Source of the DNA: Neisseria perflava
Lineage (GTDB): Bacteria; Pseudomonadota; Gammaproteobacteria; Burkholderiales; Neisseriaceae
DNA: 64,000 bases
Assembly (NCBI RefSeq): GCF_024170405.1
Contig: NZ_JALJYC010000008.1
Span: 1-64,000 of the forward strand
Direction of reading: 5' to 3'
Part shown: piece by piece, positions 16,760 through 25,415 of the stretch
Layout of the letters: each line of letters opens with the position of its first letter
How positions within the stretch are numbered: position 1 is the first letter of the stretch
The notes under the pieces: model-generated
What the model was told of the DNA's origin: nothing
The model's database searches: none
The model's input: only the letters and a program-made list of their open reading frames with translations
Program-made: the position numbers and the translations under genes

Positions 16760-17506
16760 TTACGGCATCAACATACCGCCGTTGACATGCAGCGTTTGGC
16801 CGGTAATGTATTTGGCCTGCTCCGAGGCGAGGAACAACACTGCGTCGGCGATGTCTTGCGCTTCACCGAATTTGCCCAGCGCGGTTTGCGCTTCAAAGGT
16901 TTTGCGCGTTTCTTCCGGCAGGGCGCGGGTCATGTCGGTGTCGATAAAGCCCGGTGCCACGCAGTTGACGGTAATACCCCGGCTGCCGACCTCGCGCGCC
17001 ATGGATTTGGAGAAACCGATTAAGCCGGCTTTGGCGGCTGCGTAGTTGGTCTGACCCGCATTGCCCATTACGCCGACAACCGATGTGATGTTGATGATAC
17101 GGCCGCTGCGTTGCTTCATCATGCCGCGCAATACGGCTTTAGAGGCGCGGAACACGGATTTGAGGTTGACCTGCATGATGTCGTCCCACTCTTCCTCTTT
17201 CATGCGCATCAACAGGTTATCGCGGGTAATGCCGGCATTGTTGACCAAAATATCCAGTTTGCCGAAGGTTTTTTCCACTTCGGCAATCAGGTTTTCGATG
17301 GTTTCCGGCTCGGCCGAATTCAAAGCGCGGCCTTCGCCGCCCCATTGCGCCAAACGCTCGCTGATGGCGGCCGCACCGCTTTCGCTGGTGGCCGTGCCGA
17401 TGACTTTTGCACCCGCCGCCGCCAAAGTATCGGCGATTGCCGCGCCGATACCGCGTGAAGCGCCGGTAACGAGGGCGACTTTGCCGGTCAAATCTTGGTT
17501 GCTCAT
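16760..17506 (-). CDS. fabG: 3-oxoacyl-[acyl-carrier-protein] reductase FabG
   Basis: NADPH-dependent reductase of the type II fatty acid synthesis cycle, reducing 3-oxoacyl-ACP to 3-hydroxyacyl-ACP. The 248-residue short-chain dehydrogenase has the cofactor loop GASRGIG at 15-21, NNAG near 90, and the catalytic S142, Y155 and K159 (SVVGVMGNAGQTNYAAAK). A strong AAGGAAA ribosome binding site precedes the ATG at 17506. It is the last gene of the fab cluster on this strand but is separated from fabD by three glycosyltransferase-like genes. Confidence 0.95.
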   Translation of the reverse strand: MSNQDLTGKVALVTGASRGIGAAIADTLAAAGAKVIGTATSESGAAAISERLAQWGGEGRALNSAEPETIENLIAEVEKTFGKLDILVNNAGITRDNLLMRMKEEEWDDIMQVNLKSVFRASKAVLRGMMKQRSGRIINITSVVGVMGNAGQTNYAAAKAGLIGFSKSMAREVGSRGITVNCVAPGFIDTDMTRALPEETRKTFEAQTALGKFGEAQDIADAVLFLASEQAKYITGQTLHVNGGMLMP

Positions 17507-17568
17507 GCTTTTTCCTTTTCGGTTGGTTTTTCAGACGGCTTCTTTATAGCATAAATAGGGTATTTAAT

Positions 17569-18615
17569 CTAATTATGCGATATGTCGGGCAAGCTAATGG
17601 CCTGATACGGCGGCATATCGAAAACGTAGCGTATCCAGTTGCCGAAGCTGTATTTCTGGTGCACGTTTTCGGGCAGTGCGCGACATGGTGTGTTTAGGAA
17701 ATCGGCCAGTTTATCGGAAGCGGTTTCGTTCCAAACCAGGATGTTTTCCGGTCGGTAAAAATCGTAATATTGCACGGCGGTATTGCTGGTAATCAGTTTT
17801 TTGCCAAACCGTAAGGCATCGAAAATGCGGAACGACAGCCCTTGATGATCGCCGCTGACAAAATCAACCACGGCTGAGGCCGTCTGAATTTTTTGCAGAT
17901 TTTGATCGAATGTCAGCACGCTGCTGCGGTCTAGATAGCTTATGCCGTCGCTGCCGAAGGCTTGGCAGGCGCGGTCGTCTTTGCTGTAAATGTGAAAGTC
18001 CAACGGCAGTTTCAGACGGCGTGCGCTGTCGAGAAAGCGGCGGGTGTCGGCTTCGCGGGTCGGGTCGTAACCGCCGAGAAAATAGATACCTCCTTTTGTA
18101 GCGGATGACGGTTTGGGCAAGGGGAAGTCGAAATAAAAATTGGTGGCCGTCTGAAAAGCGTATTGCGGGTATTGGTCGATGTCTTGTTTGTCGAACACGA
18201 AAAAGCGGTCGAAATACGGCAGATATTCGAGAATATCGGGGAAGCGGTCAATGCCGTCCCATTGGTAATTAACGCAGATTTTGCTGTGTGCACGAATCGC
18301 GGCGATGATTTCTTTTGGATAGATATTGGCGCGGATACACAGGGCGTAATCGGCTTTTTTACCGTTTAGTTGCGCCAGTTTGAGCGAAATGTCGGCCAGA
18401 TGGGGCGCAAAACGCAGGGATTTTTTGTAATTGCCGTCGCGGGTAATGTGTTTGTGATACAGATTTTTCAGACGGCTGCGCAGGTTCGGATAAGGCGTGT
18501 CGCGGTCGTCATAGCAAAGATTGATGACATCGAAGCCGTGAAAACGCAGATTTTTTTCGATACAGCGGTCAAGGCCGTAGAGGTAGGGGACGGCAAGGAT
18601 AACAGTAGGGCGCAT
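17569..18615 (-). CDS. Putative GT-B-like glycosyltransferase, tandem paralogue 1
   Basis: Protein of uncertain function, 348 residues, one of three adjacent paralogues. Conserved blocks are TVILAVPYLYG at the N-terminus, NYQWDG at 116-121, a FLGGYD segment near 179-184, GLSFRIFDALRFGKKLITSN at 259-278 and YDFYRPENI at 284-292. The GLSFR...KKLIT...YDFY pattern resembles the C-terminal half of GT-B glycosyltransferases of the CgeB/LPS-biosynthesis type, where it contacts the sugar nucleotide; this is an inference. No signal peptide or membrane helix is present. Its N-terminal part is closest to paralogue 3 and its C-terminal tail to paralogue 2. It starts 12 bases after paralogue 2 ends. Confidence 0.6.
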   Translation of the reverse strand: MRPTVILAVPYLYGLDRCIEKNLRFHGFDVINLCYDDRDTPYPNLRSRLKNLYHKHITRDGNYKKSLRFAPHLADISLKLAQLNGKKADYALCIRANIYPKEIIAAIRAHSKICVNYQWDGIDRFPDILEYLPYFDRFFVFDKQDIDQYPQYAFQTATNFYFDFPLPKPSSATKGGIYFLGGYDPTREADTRRFLDSARRLKLPLDFHIYSKDDRACQAFGSDGISYLDRSSVLTFDQNLQKIQTASAVVDFVSGDHQGLSFRIFDALRFGKKLITSNTAVQYYDFYRPENILVWNETASDKLADFLNTPCRALPENVHQKYSFGNWIRYVFDMPPYQAISLPDISHN

Positions 18616-18627
18616 ATTCAGACGGCC

Positions 18628-19674
18628 TCAGGCGGGGCGGGATGGTTCGGGCAAACTGATGGCCTGATACGGCGGTATATCCAGCATATAGCGTATCCAG
18701 TTACCAAACGCATATTTTGTATAAATTTCAGACGGCATTTCGTGATAAGGGCGGGCGGCGAAGGCGGCAAGGCCGTCTGAATTTTGGCCGTTCCACACGA
18801 AAATATTGTCGGTATGGTAAAAATCGTAGCGGGTAATGTCGGCATTGTCGGTAATCAGCTTTTTGCGGTAGCCGAGTGCTTCGAAGACGCGGAACGACAG
18901 GCCGTGGTGAATCGGGTTACGGAAATCCACCAGTATGGTAGCTTGCTGCGCGGCTCGGAGGTTGTCTGCAAACGGGCGCACGCCGTGGAAAATGTTAATG
19001 GTATCGGCGTATTGGCGGCGTAAATCTGCGCTGTCGGTATCGGTGCTGCCAATATGAAAACCGAGGGTCAGCTCGGCTTGTCCGGCTGTGGCGGCGAAGA
19101 GGTTGATGGTGTCGGTGCGCCCGGGCATATGCAGGCCGACAAAATACAGGCCGTTGCTGCTTGTGGCAGACGGTGGCAGATGGTCGAAATAGAAGTTGGT
19201 CGCCGGTAGGAAGCGGCGGTCGGCGCTCAAGTCGGCGGGGTCAAAAACGTAGCATTTGTCAAATAGACCGACAGAATCAAGGATTTCAGAGTGACGCGCC
19301 AAGCCGTCCCATTGGTAATTCACCATTTGGTGGCGCACTTGGCTTTTGATGGTGCGCAGAAATTCGTTTGAATAAATGTCGCCACGGATAAACAGGGCGT
19401 AGTCGGCGCCACCTGCTTCGGCGATTTGGCGCCGGACATCGGCCAGTAGCAGCTTGGATTTGAGCTTGCGCTTGGCATCGCGGTCGCGCAATACGGTTTG
19501 GGCGAATTTGACTTTCAGACGGCTGAACGCGGAGGGATAACGAAAAGCCTGATTGTCCATAACCGCGCTAATCACCTGAAAACCGTGGTGGCGCAGGCCG
19601 TCTGAAATGAGGCGGTAAATACCGTTGTCGGCGGGCATGCCGAGAATCACAGTAGGGCGGGCGGTATCGGACAT
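18628..19674 (-). CDS. Putative GT-B-like glycosyltransferase, tandem paralogue 2
   Basis: Second of the three paralogues, 348 residues from the ATG at 19674 (MSDTARPTVILG). The open frame reaches 19707 only through a TTG, so the ATG is preferred. It shares NYQWDG, GLSFRVFEALGYRKKLIT and RYDFYHTDNIFVW with its neighbours, but its N-terminal half is more diverged (VILGMPADNGIYRLISDGLR). The C-terminal FGNWIRYMLDIPPYQAISLP nearly repeats that of paralogue 1. Same uncertain glycosyltransferase assignment, probably of envelope saccharides. About 38 bases separate it from paralogue 3, so the three are probably co-transcribed. Confidence 0.6.
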   Translation of the reverse strand: MSDTARPTVILGMPADNGIYRLISDGLRHHGFQVISAVMDNQAFRYPSAFSRLKVKFAQTVLRDRDAKRKLKSKLLLADVRRQIAEAGGADYALFIRGDIYSNEFLRTIKSQVRHQMVNYQWDGLARHSEILDSVGLFDKCYVFDPADLSADRRFLPATNFYFDHLPPSATSSNGLYFVGLHMPGRTDTINLFAATAGQAELTLGFHIGSTDTDSADLRRQYADTINIFHGVRPFADNLRAAQQATILVDFRNPIHHGLSFRVFEALGYRKKLITDNADITRYDFYHTDNIFVWNGQNSDGLAAFAARPYHEMPSEIYTKYAFGNWIRYMLDIPPYQAISLPEPSRPA

Positions 19675-19712
19675 GGTTTCACGCAATGGCGGTAAAGTGG
19701 GCGGCAAAGGGC

Positions 19713-20720
19713 TTATGATTCGACATCCAGCAGGCGGGTCAGCCAGTTTTTAAAGGCGTAACGCTGCTTGATGTGTGGCGGCAGAGGATGGAAAGGCCGT
19801 CTGAAAAAATCCGCCAAGTCATTCAAATTATTGCTGTCCCATACAAAAATATTGTCAGGATGGTAAAAATCGGTATCTTCGATACTTTGGTTGGTGGTAA
19901 TCAGTTTTTTATCAAAACGCAGCGCATCGAAAACGCGGAACGACAGTCCATAGTGGTCGAATTGGGCGAAATCCACCAAGGCTTTGCAGCTTTGCGCGTT
20001 GCGCATATTCTCTTCAAAACTCAATACCGTATCCCGATTCAGATAGGTCACGCTGTTGTTGCCGAAGGCTTTACGGGCGCGGTCATCTTTGCAGTAGATG
20101 TAAAAATCCAGCGGTAGATCCAAGCGTTTGGCCTCTTCGATAAACAGCTTGGTACGCTCTTCGCGGCGCGATTCGTAGCCGCCGAGAAAATACAGGTTGG
20201 CATTGGCGGTGCAGGGCGCTACTGGCAGATCGAAATAAAAATTGGTGGTGGCTTTCAGACGGTATTGCGGATAGCGCTTGACGTCTTCCGGGTCGAATAC
20301 CCAACAGCGGTCGAAATAAGGCAGGTATTGCAGAATGTCGGGGAAACGGCCGATACCGTCCCATTGGTAATTCACGCAAATTTCGCTGTGTTCGCGGATG
20401 GTGGCGATGATTTCTTTGGGGTAGATGTTTGCTCTAATGCAAATGGCATAATCAGCCTTGCATTTACCCAAGGCTGCCAATTTTGCACGCATATCGTCTT
20501 GGTAGCGGGAAAATTTCAGCTTTTTCTTGTAGTTTAAATCTTTGGTCACCAGCTTGTGATAGGCGCTGATGAGGTGGCTGCCAAGGTTGGGGTAAAAAGA
20601 GTCCCTGTCGTCATAGCACAGGTTGATGACGTCAAAACCATGAAAACGGAGGTTTTTTTCAATATATTGATCAAACCCGTACATGTAAGGCACGGCCAGA
20701 ATGACGGTTTTTTTAATCAT
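19713..20720 (-). CDS. Putative GT-B-like glycosyltransferase, tandem paralogue 3
   Basis: First of the three in transcription order, 335 residues. It shows TVILAVPYMYGFD, CVNYQWDGIGRFPDI, YFLGGYESRREE, GLSFRVFDALRFDKKLITTN and DFYHPDNIFVW. The overall layout (an N-terminal Rossmann-like half and a C-terminal nucleotide-sugar-binding-like half) is compatible with GT-B glycosyltransferases, but I do not recognise a characterised homologue. It follows fabD after about 100 bases containing a strong DUS hairpin, so it may have its own promoter. It lacks the PPYQAISLP tail of the other two. Confidence 0.6.
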   Translation of the reverse strand: MIKKTVILAVPYMYGFDQYIEKNLRFHGFDVINLCYDDRDSFYPNLGSHLISAYHKLVTKDLNYKKKLKFSRYQDDMRAKLAALGKCKADYAICIRANIYPKEIIATIREHSEICVNYQWDGIGRFPDILQYLPYFDRCWVFDPEDVKRYPQYRLKATTNFYFDLPVAPCTANANLYFLGGYESRREERTKLFIEEAKRLDLPLDFYIYCKDDRARKAFGNNSVTYLNRDTVLSFEENMRNAQSCKALVDFAQFDHYGLSFRVFDALRFDKKLITTNQSIEDTDFYHPDNIFVWDSNNLNDLADFFRRPFHPLPPHIKQRYAFKNWLTRLLDVES

Positions 20721-20757
20721 AACGGTATTGGCGGCGTGTTTTTATCTCGTTATTGTT

Positions 20758-20792
20758 ATTCAGACGGCCTTGAGCGTCAAGGCCGTCTGAAT
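20758..20792 (-). terminator. DUS-pair terminator after fabD
   Basis: A 16-bp stem (20758-20773 and 20777-20792) around a 3-base loop lies between fabD and the glycosyltransferase-like genes. It would limit read-through from fabD into them. Confidence 0.75.
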
Positions 20793-20820
20793 ATTGCCGG
20801 GTAGTGGTGTCGGCGCAGGT

Positions 20821-21747
20821 TTAATGTTCAGCAACAAACGCGGCAACTTGCCCGGCATCGGTCAGCGGGCTGCATACGGCTGCTTTGTTAATGCGTTTGG
20901 CCAAGCCTGCTAAGACTTTGCCCGGGCCGCATTCGGCTGACTCGGTAATGCCGTCTGCAACCAAAGCATTGACGGTTTCAGTCCAGCGCACGGGGCTGTA
21001 AAGCTGGCGCACCAGCGCGTCTTTGATTTTGTCGGCATCATCGTAAGAAGCAACGTCGGCATTGTGAATCACGCGGATTTGCGGCTGCTTAATGTTAACG
21101 CTTTGCAGCGCCTCGGCCAATTTGTCGGCGGCGGGTTTCATCAGGCTGCAATGTGAAGGCACGGATACCGGCAGCGGCAGAGCGCGTTTGGCACCAGCTT
21201 CTTTGGCGGCAGCCATGGCGCGTTCGACGGCGGCGGTGTTACCCGCAATCACCACTTGGCCGGGCGAGTTGAAGTTGACGGCTTCCACCACTTCGCCTTC
21301 TTGGGCAGCTGCGCAGATGTCTTTGATTTGTTGGTCTTCCAAGCCCAAAATCGCTGCCATCGCGCCCACGCCTTGCGGCACGGCCGATTGCATGAGTTCG
21401 GCACGCAGGCGCACCAGTTTCACCGCATCGGCAAAATCCAGCGCACCGGCGGCAACGAGGGCGGTGTATTCGCCCAAGCTGTGTCCGGCAACCACGGTCG
21501 GGGTTTTGCCGCCCGCTTCCAGATAGGCGCGGCAGGTGGCGATACCGGCAGCCAGCATAATCGGCTGGGTATTAACGGTTTGGCCGATAATGCCGGCGTC
21601 GTCGCCGTTAATCATCGCCCACAGGTCTTGACCGAGTGCGGCGGAAGCTTCGTCAAAAGTGGCTTTGACCACAGGGGTATCAGCAAAACCGTTCATCATG
21701 CCCAGGCTTTGCGAGCCTTGGCCGGGGAAGAAAAATGCAAAAGACAT
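20821..21747 (-). CDS. fabD: Malonyl-CoA:ACP transacylase FabD
   Basis: Transfers malonyl groups from CoA to acyl carrier protein, supplying the extender unit for fatty acid synthesis. The 308-residue product has the N-terminal FPGQGSQ, the nucleophile in GHSLGEY (S90) and the catalytic histidine in VSVPSHCSLM (H199). Length is normal. It is part of the minus-strand cluster plsX-fabH-(CSD protein)-fabD. Only about 17 bases separate it from the upstream cold-shock-domain gene, suggesting co-transcription. Confidence 0.96.
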   Translation of the reverse strand: MSFAFFFPGQGSQSLGMMNGFADTPVVKATFDEASAALGQDLWAMINGDDAGIIGQTVNTQPIMLAAGIATCRAYLEAGGKTPTVVAGHSLGEYTALVAAGALDFADAVKLVRLRAELMQSAVPQGVGAMAAILGLEDQQIKDICAAAQEGEVVEAVNFNSPGQVVIAGNTAAVERAMAAAKEAGAKRALPLPVSVPSHCSLMKPAADKLAEALQSVNIKQPQIRVIHNADVASYDDADKIKDALVRQLYSPVRWTETVNALVADGITESAECGPGKVLAGLAKRINKAAVCSPLTDAGQVAAFVAEH

Positions 21748-21756
21748 GATATTCCT

Positions 21757-22965
21757 TTAGTTTTTCAATAAAGAGAGAAGAGGATTATCGGTGTAATGTA
21801 TCAGCAGGCCATAGGTTATGGCAATATTTATCGCCACGCTCAGCCAAAAAATACGGATAAAGCGGGTTTTGCTGGTCTTGTGGTTGTAAGCGGCACGTGC
21901 GATGAGTGCGCCCGGCCAGCCGCCGATGATATCGGCCAAATGCAGGTTTTTTTCCGGAACGCGGCCGATATAGCCGCTGTTTTTGCTGCTTTTTTGGGCG
22001 ATTTGCTTATCGTTGCGGTAGAGAATGAAAGAAATCAGGCTGAACAGTAGATACAGCACGGCCAGTTTAACGGAAAAATAGGCAACGGCAGCCAAAAAGA
22101 CGACAGCAATCAGGATGTTGGTCAGAAATTTGGGCATGTCGATGTTTAAGCGGTCGTAGTCTGGCGGCAGGGCATTAAACAGGGCGCATTCATCGCCTTG
22201 CAAGACGACTTTAACGGCTTTCTGGCTGTCTTGACTGGTGGCATGGTTACAGTAGAAGCTGACTTTTTGGCCGGTTTTCGGTCGGCGGGTGGCGTAATGG
22301 AAGGCGCTGATGTGGAAAAAGACGGTTTGAAATTGGTCGCCGAAACGGATAAAACCGTAGCCTTTTTCATCGTTCCAATTTACGACGGTGCCGCTCATGA
22401 CTTGGTGGGGCGGCAGCAGGTTATGGGGTTCGGCCGGTTCGACAGGCATTTCAACCGGAGCGGGGGCTTGAGCCGTCTGAACGGTTTCTTCCTCCGGCTC
22501 GGGTTTTAGGGTAACAGGCGCTTGGGCGCGGATAACGGCGTCCACCAGCAGCCATTGGCCGTTGTCATGCTGGCGCAGGTTGCCTTCGAGACAGTCGCCC
22601 GGAGCGGGTGCGCGGCCTTGGTCGGCTAAAAATTGCCCCAGCACAAATACATTGCGTTCGGGATTGTGGTTGTCGGTGCCGAAGCCACCGTTTTGCATGA
22701 AATCCCATTCGGTTAAGGTAATGGTGGTGTGGTAATGGGCGGGCGGCTCTTCGGTAATGGGTGCGATGTTATAGGCCACCAGACGGTCGGCGTGGTTTTC
22801 GATGAAAAAGCAGACGCGGTCACCGGCTTGCGGAGACGGATAATCGGGCGATAGGTTTTGCCCGTCGGCAAACAGCCGTTTGCCTAAATTGTCTGGGCGG
22901 ATTGAACAGCGTTTCATGTCGTCAAACCAGTTGACAACGGTACCGTAATATTTGTGCTGGGTCAT
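21757..22965 (-). CDS. Cold-shock-domain protein fused to DUF1294 membrane domain
   Basis: Predicted nucleic-acid-binding membrane protein, 402 residues from the ATG at 22965 (MTQHKYYGTVVNW); the frame upstream opens only at a TTG. A degenerate cold-shock-like region occupies residues 1-75. A canonical cold-shock domain lies at about 190-255, with KGYGFIRF (RNP1) and FFHIS (RNP2). Two hydrophobic segments at about 281-316, then the DUF1294 block with LADIIGGWPGALIARAAYNHKTSK and a final helix at about 370-390 complete it. CSD-DUF1294 fusions are widespread but have no settled function. Here the gene is embedded between fabH and fabD. Confidence 0.75.
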   Translation of the reverse strand: MTQHKYYGTVVNWFDDMKRCSIRPDNLGKRLFADGQNLSPDYPSPQAGDRVCFFIENHADRLVAYNIAPITEEPPAHYHTTITLTEWDFMQNGGFGTDNHNPERNVFVLGQFLADQGRAPAPGDCLEGNLRQHDNGQWLLVDAVIRAQAPVTLKPEPEEETVQTAQAPAPVEMPVEPAEPHNLLPPHQVMSGTVVNWNDEKGYGFIRFGDQFQTVFFHISAFHYATRRPKTGQKVSFYCNHATSQDSQKAVKVVLQGDECALFNALPPDYDRLNIDMPKFLTNILIAVVFLAAVAYFSVKLAVLYLLFSLISFILYRNDKQIAQKSSKNSGYIGRVPEKNLHLADIIGGWPGALIARAAYNHKTSKTRFIRIFWLSVAINIAITYGLLIHYTDNPLLSLLKN

Positions 22966-23080
22966 TGTTATTATGCGGGAGGCGAATCCCAAAATTATAG
23001 TAATTCAGTTGATAATAGATAAAATCAGATTATATAAGCTTATTATTTATATTGGGTAGAAAAATTAAAACAGCATAGCA

Positions 23081-23132
23081 AAGGCCGTCTGAAAAGCATG
23101 CGCCGGTAAGGGTATGCGCTTTCAGATGGCCT
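23081..23132 (-). terminator. Imperfect DUS-pair terminator after fabH
   Basis: One arm carries a full AG-DUS (23083-23094); the facing arm reads TTCAGATGGCCTT, with one base changed from the DUS complement. It lies just past the fabH stop. Confidence 0.5.
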
Positions 23133-23146
23133 TGCAGATAACATCA

Positions 23147-24109
23147 TCAGTATTTCACCAATACCGCGCCCCATGCGAAACCGCCGCCGATGCCTTCGAG
23201 CAGCAGGTTTTGGCCGCGCTTGATTTGGCCGTTTTTAATGCCGGTATCCAGCGCCAGCGGGATGGAGGCGGCGGAGGTATTGCCTTGCTCCTGCACGGTC
23301 AGAATCACTTTGTCCATGCTCAAGCCCAAATGTTTGGCGGTGGATTCGATAATGCGCTTGTTGGCCTGGTGCGGCACAATCCAGTCGATTTGCTCGGCGG
23401 TGTAACCGGCTTCGGCAATCACTTCGTCGGCGACTTTGGCCAGCATTTTGACGGCGAATTTGAATACGCCCGGGCCGTCCATTTTCACATAAGGTGTGCC
23501 GCAGATTTGACCGTCGGCGATTTGCGCGGGCACGTTGAGCAGATTCAGATAATTGCCGTCGGCCTGTAATTTGCTATGGATGATACCGGGTTCGTCAGAC
23601 GCGCCCAAGACCACTGCGCCGGCGCCGTCGCCAAATAAAACGCAGGTGGTACGGTCGTTCCAATCGACAATACGGCTGAAGGTTTCCGCGCCGATGACGA
23701 GGGCTTTTTTGCTCATGCCGCTTTTAATGTAGGCATTGGCGGTATTCAGCGCATACATGAAACCGGCGCACACGGCCTGCACGTCAAAGGCGGGGCAGCC
23801 GTTGGTGATGCCGAGTTTTTGCTGTACGATGGTGGCTGTGGAGGGGAACTGCATGTCGGGGGTGGCGGTGGCGACGATAATCAAATCAATGTCGGCTGCC
23901 TCCACGCCCGCGTCTTCCAGCGCACGGCGAGCCGATTGCGCGGCCAGGTCGCTGGTTTTTTCGCTTTCGTCTGCAATATGGCGGAATTTGATACCGGTGC
24001 GGGTGGTGATCCATTCGTCGGAAGTATCGACTTTTTTCGCCAGTTCGTCGTTGCTGACGCGGTTGGCGGGAAGATAGCTGCCGGTGCCGAGGATTTTGGC
24101 ATATTGCAT
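23147..24109 (-). CDS. fabH: 3-oxoacyl-[acyl-carrier-protein] synthase III FabH
   Basis: Initiates fatty acid synthesis by condensing acetyl-CoA with malonyl-ACP. The 320-residue thiolase-fold enzyme keeps the catalytic triad C114 (QAVCAGFMYAL), H247 (IVPHQANKRI) and N277 (EQGNTSAAS). Length is normal. It follows plsX with about 157 bases containing a strong DUS hairpin, in the conserved plsX-fabH order. Confidence 0.96.
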   Translation of the reverse strand: MQYAKILGTGSYLPANRVSNDELAKKVDTSDEWITTRTGIKFRHIADESEKTSDLAAQSARRALEDAGVEAADIDLIIVATATPDMQFPSTATIVQQKLGITNGCPAFDVQAVCAGFMYALNTANAYIKSGMSKKALVIGAETFSRIVDWNDRTTCVLFGDGAGAVVLGASDEPGIIHSKLQADGNYLNLLNVPAQIADGQICGTPYVKMDGPGVFKFAVKMLAKVADEVIAEAGYTAEQIDWIVPHQANKRIIESTAKHLGLSMDKVILTVQEQGNTSAASIPLALDTGIKNGQIKRGQNLLLEGIGGGFAWGAVLVKY

Positions 24110-24187
24110 AGGAAAGCCTTTTCTTTGGGAAATGTTGGTACGAAAAGATTATTGTAAGCGAAAATGTAGGGGTTTTGGAATAAAAAC

Positions 24188-24232
24188 GCAAGGCCGTCTG
24201 AAAACAAAAGAGATGTTTTCAGACGGCCTTGC
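24188..24232 (-). terminator. DUS-pair hairpin between plsX and fabH
   Basis: Perfect 18-bp arms at 24188-24205 and 24215-24232 with AG-type DUS. If active, it would attenuate plsX transcription into fabH. Confidence 0.65.
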
Positions 24233-24266
24233 ACTTGAATACCGCCATCAGGTTGTGTTGTAAAGT

Positions 24267-25340
24267 TTACAGCGAGCTGCTGATGTGGCTGGCGGCGCTG
24301 GTGTCGGCTTCCTGCTGCTTGACTTCGGCAAGGGCGGCCAGTTGGACGGCGACGCCTTGTTCGATTTTTTCCAAAATATCAGATTTAGCTTCGTGGTAAG
24401 CCTCTTTCAAGGCATACATGAAGCCGACTTCGTCAGTACCGCCGTGGCTTTTAATCACCACGCCGCGCAAGCCGAGGAAAATCGCGCCGTTGAACTTGCG
24501 CGGGTCGAGCTTTTGTTTGAAACCGCGCAGGGCGGGCAAGGCGACGGCGGCGGCCAGTTTGTTGAACAGGCTGCGGGTAAATTCCTGCTTGATGGCTTTA
24601 CCCATGAATTTAACCGTGCCTTCGATGGTTTTGAGCATGATGTTGCCGACAAAACCGTCTGCCACCACCACGTCGGCTTTGTTGCCGAAAATATCGTCGC
24701 CTTCGACATTGCCGATAAAATTCAGCTTACTGCTTTGCAGCAGCTTGAAGGTTTGCTTGACGGTGTCCGTACCTTTGATGTCTTCGCTGCCGACGTTTAA
24801 GAGGCCGACGCGAGGTTGGCCGTTTTCAGGATGCAAGGCCTGCACCAATTCGCTGCCGATGACGGCAAATTGGGTGAGTAAATCGGCATTGCAATCGACA
24901 TTGGCGCCCAAGTCCAACACCAAAGTCATGTGGCCGTCTTTGCCGGGCAGGAATTTGGCGATGGCGGGGCGTTCGATACCGGGGATGGTTTTCAAGACGA
25001 AACGTGCCGTCGCCATCAGCGCACCGGTATTGCCGGCGGAGACGGCGGCTTGGGCGTTGTCCTCTTTGACTTGGTTAATTGCCACGCGCATGGACGAATC
25101 TTTTTTGTTTTTCAAAGCCAGCTGCGGCGCTTCGTCCATGCCGACCACTTGAGTGGCGTGGACGACGCTGATTCTGTCCATCGGCGCATGGGCTTTGGCC
25201 AAGGCTTCGTTGAGGGCGGTTTCGTCACCGACCATCAGCAGGCGCACATCGGGCTGTTGTTTTAAAAAGGCAACCGCGCCGGGAACGGTCACGTTCAAAC
25301 CGGCATCGCCGCCCATGGCATCTACGGCTAATGTAATCAT
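24267..25340 (-). CDS. plsX: Phosphate acyltransferase PlsX
   Basis: Converts acyl-ACP to acyl-phosphate, the donor for PlsY in phospholipid synthesis. The 357-residue product begins MITLAVDAMGGDAG and contains SAGNTGALMA, LDLGANVDC and ADGFVGNIMLK, all typical of PlsX. It lies in the conserved rpmF-plsX-fabH context, though a phosphoribosyltransferase gene intervenes between rpmF and plsX here. Confidence 0.96.
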   Translation of the reverse strand: MITLAVDAMGGDAGLNVTVPGAVAFLKQQPDVRLLMVGDETALNEALAKAHAPMDRISVVHATQVVGMDEAPQLALKNKKDSSMRVAINQVKEDNAQAAVSAGNTGALMATARFVLKTIPGIERPAIAKFLPGKDGHMTLVLDLGANVDCNADLLTQFAVIGSELVQALHPENGQPRVGLLNVGSEDIKGTDTVKQTFKLLQSSKLNFIGNVEGDDIFGNKADVVVADGFVGNIMLKTIEGTVKFMGKAIKQEFTRSLFNKLAAAVALPALRGFKQKLDPRKFNGAIFLGLRGVVIKSHGGTDEVGFMYALKEAYHEAKSDILEKIEQGVAVQLAALAEVKQQEADTSAASHISSSL

Positions 25341-25358
25341 GGTGGTTCTCTATGGTAC

Positions 25359-25395
25359 TTTTCAGACGGCCTGATACGGCTATGCCGTCTGAAAA
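25359..25395 (-). terminator. DUS-pair hairpin after the phosphoribosyltransferase gene
   Basis: Arms at 25359-25370 and 25384-25395 form a 12-bp stem between the phosphoribosyltransferase stop and the plsX start. Confidence 0.5.
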
Positions 25396-25415
25396 CGGAA
25401 AGGCGGCAGTCGGCC

